A DNA stretch of 64,000 nt from Vitrella brassicaformis (taxonomy: Eukaryota > Sar > Vitrellaceae): assembly GCA_001179505.1 (NCBI GenBank), contig CDMY01000698.1, positions 1-64,000 on the forward strand. The letters run 5' to 3'. Under the pieces are notes generated by a model that saw nothing but the letters and a program-made list of their open reading frames with translations, was not told the DNA's origin and ran no database searches. Positions 57,470-64,000 of this stretch are shown piece by piece (within the stretch, counting starts at the first letter, position 1; every line of letters begins with the position of its first letter). A program made the translations under genes and the position numbers.

Positions 57470-60400
57470 ATGGGGCGCACCATGCTGTTGCTGACCCTGC
57501 TGCTTGTGGGGCTCCTCAACGGGGGCCTCGCACAGCCGGGCAAGACTAACGTAAGCACTGCACAGAAACAGAGGGAGGGGGAGGGGAGGGGCGGCGAGGG
57601 GGTGGGTGCCTCGTGCAGTGGAGGGCCAGGAGGCCTGGGGGTCGCTCTTTTCTGGCTGGATTCTCCGCGTGTGTGTTGCCTTGGTGTCTTGGTGTCTTGG
57701 TGCAGGTGACTGATGTCTACCCCCGCCGGGGCTCTCTCATGGGCGGCACATACGGTCAGCCAGCACACGGGGGAAACGGAGAAACGGAATGGGGGGGTGG
57801 GGCAGAAGACGATGTCTTTCTTGTCTTTTCCCTGTGTGTCGGTCAGTCTGGGTGGAGGGAACTGGTCTTGACGCTCAGGACCGTGACGAGCTCGAGGCCT
57901 CTTCGTCCGTTGTCTACCTCGGTAAGACAGCGAGCGACACACACCAAGTGTAGTGGGCACTCACTTGCTCTTCTCTTCTGGCGTGTGTCTCACTCCCTCC
58001 CTCGTGGATGTGTTGTGTGCAGGTACCACCCCTTGCGACATCATTGAGTACGACCACACCTCCCGTCAGATCAAGTGCGAGACCAGGCCTCGAGTGGACG
58101 AAAGCGGCGCCCTCGCCCCTGTCAACAACTTGGAAATCCAGGTGTACATCATCACACCCATCTGGTCCTCACAGGTACGATGGATGCCAGCGGGGTGGTT
58201 GTGAGGGGGGGAGAAGAGCAAGGCAAGTCGGCCTTTGTGTGTGTGTGGTGTTTGGTGGGGTGTGTATATAGATTGTTGCGACGGACAAGTACGACTACCG
58301 GTGGGACAACACGCCCGTGGTTGAGTGGATGAAGTACGCCACCACCGCCGGCAGCACCTTCAGGATCACAGGAGACTTCAGGGGTCAGTCAGTGCAGACA
58401 CCCATCCCGTCCTGCACACAGACGCAGACATCTATCTGTCTCCATACCGTTTCTTCCTTTGTGTGTGTCACGTCAGGGTGCAACGACCCCTCGTGTGTGG
58501 ACCACCACTCCATCAAGGTGGGCGCTGAGGGATGTGAGATGCTCAAGGAGGAGGACGACAGAAACAAGGACCCCAGGCACGGATTGCACACACAGCCCCC
58601 CAAGCCCCCCCACCCACTTATCCATCCCTCATACTGTATGGCTCTCTCTGCAGGTATGGCCTGGAGTGCAAGGTGTACGAGGAGGTTGCAGCGGGCCGCC
58701 ACACCATCGAGCACAAGAACCAGGACACCGACGACACCTGGAGCGGCTACGGCCGCGCCTACATCGAGCCCGAGGCCTACCAGTATGACGTCAACACTGG
58801 CGAGGGGTGGCACGTCACCATCTACCCGGAGGTCACAGACGTCCTCCCCCCCACATCCGGCAAAAATGGAGGAGATGTCGTCGAAATTCACGTACGCACA
58901 CATACACACGCCGGAGCGAGATCCTCTCCTGCACTGCACGCGCCCGTCTGGTGTGTCTGTCTGTTGTTTGTTTGCAGGGCACATCTTTCCCGTCTTTCTT
59001 CGATGCCAACACGTCCGTCTCCGTCACGCTCGACGGCGTCACCTGTGAGGTCACCGACGTGACCTTCGACAAGATCACCTGCACCGCCGGGCCCTCACCC
59101 GCAACGTCCCGCAGACTCCAGACCAACGACACTGTGACCACCACAATCGCCCCCACAACCATCCCCGTGACCACCACCACCGCCCCCGAGGCCACTGTCA
59201 CCACCACAGAGGCACCGACAGTCGCACCGACCGTCGCACCGACCACCACGGCCGCACCCACAGCGGCTCCTGCACCCGCCCCGATCACCCTGTCCGGCAG
59301 TTGGAAGCTGGGCCCGCGTGGTATCCCTGTCCACGTGTTTGAGAAGGACAACTCTGCCAACACAATCTCACAGGTGGGCGAGGGAGGAGCAGCGGAAGGG
59401 CAGCAGGCGGGGCGGCAGGCAGGGACAGACAGGTCTGGTGGTGCCTCTGTGTGTCTGTGTGCAGCGTACAGTTCAGACGAGGGCCCACCTGAAAACGGAC
59501 GGCTACAACTATGGCGAGGAGTCTGTCGTGTACTTCATCCCTCCCGTCACTGGCAAGTACAGCTTCTACTCCACCTCTGACGACTCCTCCAAGACCCAGT
59601 AAGCTCATTGTCGAGCTAGAGAGATCTGGGGTGCACATGTGTGTGTACGGCGTGTTGTGTTGTGGTCGTCTGTCAGCTTGTCGATGAGCAACGACCTGTC
59701 TTCGATGGACAAGCTGACGGAGATCGAGGACCACTGCCGCGACAGCGACAATTACTGGTACCACGAGACGGGCCAGATCTCTTCCAAGAAGACACTCACC
59801 GCCAACACGCCCTACCTCATGAGAATCGAACACACACAGGTACCTCCCTCCCCCTCTCCCTCCCTCCCTCCGTGTGTCCTCATGTGTGTCTGCGTGTGTG
59901 TGTTTGGCTGGCTGCAGCATGGCGGCGGTGCATACTTCCGTCTTGCCGCGCGCATCGAGAACGTGCCTGACATGAACACCGACGCCAAGAGGAGCCTGCG
60001 CAACTACAAGTCGGTGTTTGAGGTGGTGGAGCTCAAGTTCAACCAGGATCCCGCCACCAAGCCCTGGGGCATCGGAGGCAGGAACACGCTGAGAGAGGAG
60101 GGATCTTCATACCTGGGATGTGTGTGTCTGTGTCTGTGTCTGTTTGTATCTTTTAGGTTCGTTCCGCCTGGACTTCAACGGCCAGAGCACTGAGATGAGT
60201 GCCGGCGGCATCCGCGCGTGGAAGATCGCCAACAAGCTGAGAGACTGGGGAGTCAAAATCGCCGACGTACGCCAGAGGAGACGCCCGCCAAAAACACGGC
60301 AATGCCCCTGTCTGTCTTTGTGTGCTTCTGTCTACAGAGCTGGGACGGCAAGGACGGCGCCATGATCATCCGCTTCGGCCAGCCGGGCAGCAGCAAGGGC

Positions 60401-62809
60401 AACTCACTCCCCGCCATACAGATCGGCAACGTACGCACAAACCCATGTATGTCTCTGCCTTTATTCAACTTGTGTCTCTTCTGTCTGTGTGTATGCAGTC
60501 GATCAACGACCCCCTTGTGAACTGCACCGTGGGCAGCGAGTGGAGCTACCGTGTGCGCGAGGACGGCGACGACAACGACGTGTTCCTCGACCCGGTCCCC
60601 GCTGACTACTTCAGGGTGGCCGTACCAGACACACACCCCGTGGTACGCACCCGCCCTGGCAGTCTAGAGGAATCGGGAACGAGACAGACAGGGGGTGTGT
60701 GTCTGTGTCTGGGTCTTCGTGTCAGGTTGAGGTGCGTGTGAACGGCATGCTGGCCGCCCACTTGAACGAGGCGTCGATGCACGGCTTCGGCTTCACCTAC
60801 GACGCCGCCCTCACACCCAGCGTGACCACTATCAGCTCGACCACACTCAAGAAGGGAGACCCCCTCACACTCACACGTAAGACACCGAACGAACTAACAC
60901 ACGAAGCATAGGCATCAGCGGCCCGGCCCCTGTGTGTCTGCGTGTGTATGCAGTGACCAACATGGGAACCCCCGCGCTCGAGGACGTCACTGTGACAATC
61001 GGCACCGCCCCCTGCGACCTCTCGGCCGCCCCCACCGGCAACTCCATCACCTGCACCATGGGTGTGGGTGCCGCCGGGTCGTTCCCCCTCCATGTGCTCA
61101 TCAAGGGCAGGGGCATCGCCGACGTGCCGGCCGAGGGCACCGCAGTCAAGTATGTGCAGACCATTGACAGCGTCTCGCCCACTGCTGGCCCGGAGGCAGG
61201 CGGCACCTCGCTCGTCATCGAGGGCAGCGGCTTCCAGGCGGAGAAGGACAACAACTCAGTGCTTGTTGGTACGGGCGGGCGCACAGCTAGGGAACAAGCA
61301 AGGAGTGAGTGGAGAGAAACGGCACGTGTGTGTGTGTGTGGCCAGGTGGCCAGCCATGCGTGATCCAGGAGGTCAGGGAGCACTCGCGGATCGTGTGCCT
61401 CACCCCAGCCGGTCAGGGCTCGCAGCCCGTGACGGTCAACGCGGCCTCGCTCGACGCCGACTCGACCACCGACGCCGGCAGCTTCACCTTCGACCCCGCA
61501 CTCACCAGCGTCATCACATCTATCGAGCCTCGAGTCATCCCCTCCTCCATCTCAAAGACCGTCATTATCTCTGGTGCGTTCAGACGGCCAGCCAGCCAGC
61601 CAGCCACGAACACACATCGATGGGCGTCTGTGTGTGTGTAGGTTCGAAATTCCGCGGTTCTTACGACATCCTCACTGACAAGACGGCCGACACCTTGATG
61701 AGCATCAGCTTCGGCAACCGCGATTGCCGCGTGCTGCAGGTCAACGCCACTACGGTACTCTGCCGCCTCAAGCGCGCCAAGCCCACCTACGGCGACAACG
61801 CTGGCGACGAGATGGTGAGCCCCCTAATGGTGGTCGACGAGTGGGGCTACGCCAAGGTGGACGACACACCAGTGACCAAGCTGGACACCAGCTACGAGAT
61901 CACCTCTGTCAACTCTGGGGAGCTGCCGTCTGGATCTCTCTACGGCGGGAGCAAGATTGTGATAGCGGGCAAGGGCTTCGCCGAGGACCCCCTCCTGGCC
62001 GACTACCAGGTCATGCTCGTCTTCAACTACATCCACGCTGACGTCCCTGAGGAGAAGAAACAAGGTCCGTCTGCAAACCCGTCCGTGTGTGTGCGGGATG
62101 TGTTGGTTTGGCGTGCACTCCACAAACTGACTGTGTGTGTGTGTTGATGGCTGATCTGAAAGCTGAGATCCGTCTCGAGTGCGAGGTGACGACGGCGACA
62201 TCGACCCTGATCGAGTGCACCACCCCGTCCTTGTGCGACTACGCCTACCCCACCCGCAGCGTCTACACCAACGGCGAGGAGGCCGCACAGGAGATCTGCG
62301 AGAGGGGACTCTTCGTCCAGGGAGCTATCAACGTCAATGTCAACGGCATCAAGGTCACCCTCCCTCCCTCATGCACACACACTCACACGAACACGCATTG
62401 AGACGGCAGGATGGATGGATGGATGTGTGGGTGGGTGGGTGTGATTGCAGCCCAAGTGCAAAGACGCCAATGGCTGTGAGTTCAAGTACGCGGCTTCCCA
62501 GGCCAACGAGCTGACGTCCATCAGCCCCAAGAAGGGCAAAGCCGGAGACACCATCACACTCACCGCAAAACTCGCATCGGGTACCCACAACACATACACA
62601 CACATGCATGTGGGTAGATCCATGTCTCCATTCCTCTCTGCGTGTGGGCAGGCTCCAAGAAGAAGTCCGGTGCGAAGCTCCTGCTCGGTGAGAGTGTGGA
62701 GGCCTCGTGCGCCGACGTCAGCCACAGCGGCGACCAGGCCACCGTCACCTGCACCATCCCACAGTACCCCGCCAGCCAGCTCCCCGTCACCCTCTGGATC
62801 GAAGGCACG

Positions 62810-62845
<36 letters not shown>

Positions 62846-64000
62846 GCGCGCGCGCACATACACACACACACAGAGCACGAGACACAACAACACAGATGGC
62901 AACTTTACCGTATCCTGTGTGCATCCATCATCCAGGTGACGGCTACGCCAAGGACAAGGGCGACGTGGCCTCTGACGGCTTCCTGAACGAGCTGCTTCTG
63001 ACGGACATCAAGCCCCGCCGCAGCAGCATGGAGGGCGGCCGCATCGTCACACTCACCGGCGAGGGCTTCAGCACAAACCCACAGGACAACATCGTCGAAG
63101 TCGGCGACGACGGCCGGATCTGCGAGGTGGTCGGCACCCCCACACACACGACCCTGCAGTGCAAGACGCCTACATACGGCAGCAAACCCAGCGGCGAGCA
63201 CCAGGCCGACATTAAGGTCCATGTGGTGGGCCAGGACACCTCCCTCATCACCGGCACCCCCGGCGCTCGCAGGAGACTGTCCTCCAGCCGTAATAAGCAG
63301 ACACAGACGGTGTGTTGATGTGTGTCATTTCCCTGTGTGCGTGCGTGTGCGCAGATTCGGTGCCCATCCACCCGTCGGACAAGATTCGCCGTCGCCTCAA
63401 GGAGCGTACTGGCGGTGTTGCGTCGCGCTTCCTGTTGGACAAGGCAGATCTGGACCACCAGCGCCACTCTGGCGTCGACATCGCCCTCGGCGGCGGCAGG
63501 AAGCTCAACACACACAACGCCCTCGGACACGAGGTCAGCAAAAGACCATGGGCGCGTACGTGTCAAGCTGCCTGTGGTGATGAATGTCTGTGTGTGTGTG
63601 TGTGTGCAGGAGGTTGCTGCCTGGACTCAGCATGCTGTGGATGTGCTCCGTGCTGAGCGGTCGGTGGTGGATGAGGCCACCTCTGCCGACGGTGTCCGCC
63701 GTTGCGAGGCCTCCGCCACCAATGCGTCCACCGCCATCACCATCCACAACTGGCACCAGGAGGACGTCGCATCAAGGCGCAGACGAAGACTCGCACGTAA
63801 GTCACCATGACTACTGACACACAACACACCCTGCACCCTGCCCATTCACGTGTGCGTGTTGTGGCAACACAATGGGTGCAGCGGAGACCTGGCCGGCTGA
63901 TCTGATAGCCGAGTCGTCCGAGTGCGGCACCCCCTGCCACTGCAAGGTCACCTACGCCAACGCCCTCACACCCGAGCTCTCGTCCGTCGCCCCAACCACC
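57470..64000 (+). CDS. Secreted multi-domain IPT/TIG and PA14 protein (partial, runs off the window)
   Basis: The start MGRTMLLLTLLLVGLLNGGL is a signal peptide. The first exon is 57470-57550, and more than twenty exons follow with consistent phase where checked. Repeated IPT/TIG-type beta-sandwich units recur, e.g. VTDVYPRRGSLMGGT, SVSPTAGPEAGGTSLVIEGS, SIEPRVIPSSISKTVIISGS, ELPSGSLYGGSKIVIAGKGF, SISPKKGKAGDTITLTAK and DIKPRRSSMEGGRIVTLTGE. Between the first units, around 59330-59950, lies a PA14-like segment (HLKTDGYNYGEESVVYFIPP, GKYSFYSTSDDSSKTQ). A Thr/Ala/Pro mucin-like linker spans about 59130-59280. The layout resembles fibrocystin-L-type surface proteins. One intron (60078-60156) seems to use a GC donor. 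The 3' end and any membrane anchor lie beyond the window. Adhesion or cell-surface function is inferred. Confidence 0.85.
59130..59285 (+). repeat. Thr/Pro/Ala-rich mucin-like coding repeat
   Basis: Degenerate ACC/ACA-rich codons encode TTTIAPTTIPVTTTTAPEAT and VAPTVAP-type units inside the IPT/PA14 gene. Such stretches are usually O-glycosylated spacers. Confidence 0.85.
62811..62873. repeat. CA/CG dinucleotide microsatellite in an intron
   Basis: A long CA tract interrupted by about five CG units lies inside an intron of the IPT/PA14 gene. It is the longest pure dinucleotide run I saw. Confidence 0.9.

Overview
The window is nuclear DNA of a protist. Its genes are cut by many short introns of about 50-120 nt with GT-AG (rarely GC-AG) borders, and the 3' splice sites are usually preceded by TG-rich microsatellite sequence. 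It holds no prokaryotic operons, rRNA or convincing tRNA. Three things point to an alveolate, most likely a chromerid such as Vitrella. One gene encodes a secreted CPW-WPC protein, a family known from apicomplexans and chromerids. At least two proteins start with a signal peptide followed by a basic/hydroxylated stretch, the bipartite leader used for complex plastids. The taxon is an inference; no database was available.

Layout. CCCH zinc-finger gene (707-2355 +); unidentified gene (4672-6062 +); Tas-like aldo-keto reductase with a large novel N-terminal region (10279-6458 -); DUF501 protein (10539-11775 +); FHA protein (13747-11944 -); polytopic membrane protein (14180-16833 +); Arg-rich coiled-coil protein (21425-17080 -); aldehyde dehydrogenase (21537-23898 +); 2OG-Fe(II) oxygenase (26418-24827 -); a small duplicated acidic locus with a 167-bp inverted repeat (26446-29321); CPW-WPC protein (31203-29753 -); RING-CH membrane E3 (33002-31748 -); a giant protein of two duplicated helical-repeat units plus a C-terminal RING (40811-33862 -); unidentified gene (40962-42124 +); protein kinase (44448-42624 -); secreted unidentified protein (46706-45460 -); glutathione S-transferase (46971-48189 +); NYN-domain protein (51876-50917 -); secreted unidentified protein (52064-53645 +); Sel1/Sfi1-like protein (57169-53861 -); and a secreted IPT/TIG plus PA14 protein running off the end (57470-64000 +).

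Most neighbours alternate in strand, forming head-to-head pairs whose start codons lie only 110-430 bp apart, so shared bidirectional promoters are likely. Exon models were built by hand: splice sites were chosen so that phase is kept from start to stop. For most genes the summed exons divide exactly by three. Unresolved joins are stated in each entry.

The genes do not form one pathway. The strongest candidates for undescribed biology are the duplicated-solenoid RING protein, which has a one-base frame problem at a G/C-rich run; the about 410-residue N-terminal region fused to a plastid-type aldo-keto reductase; the Sel1-Sfi1 combination; and the inverted repeat beside a truncated gene copy.
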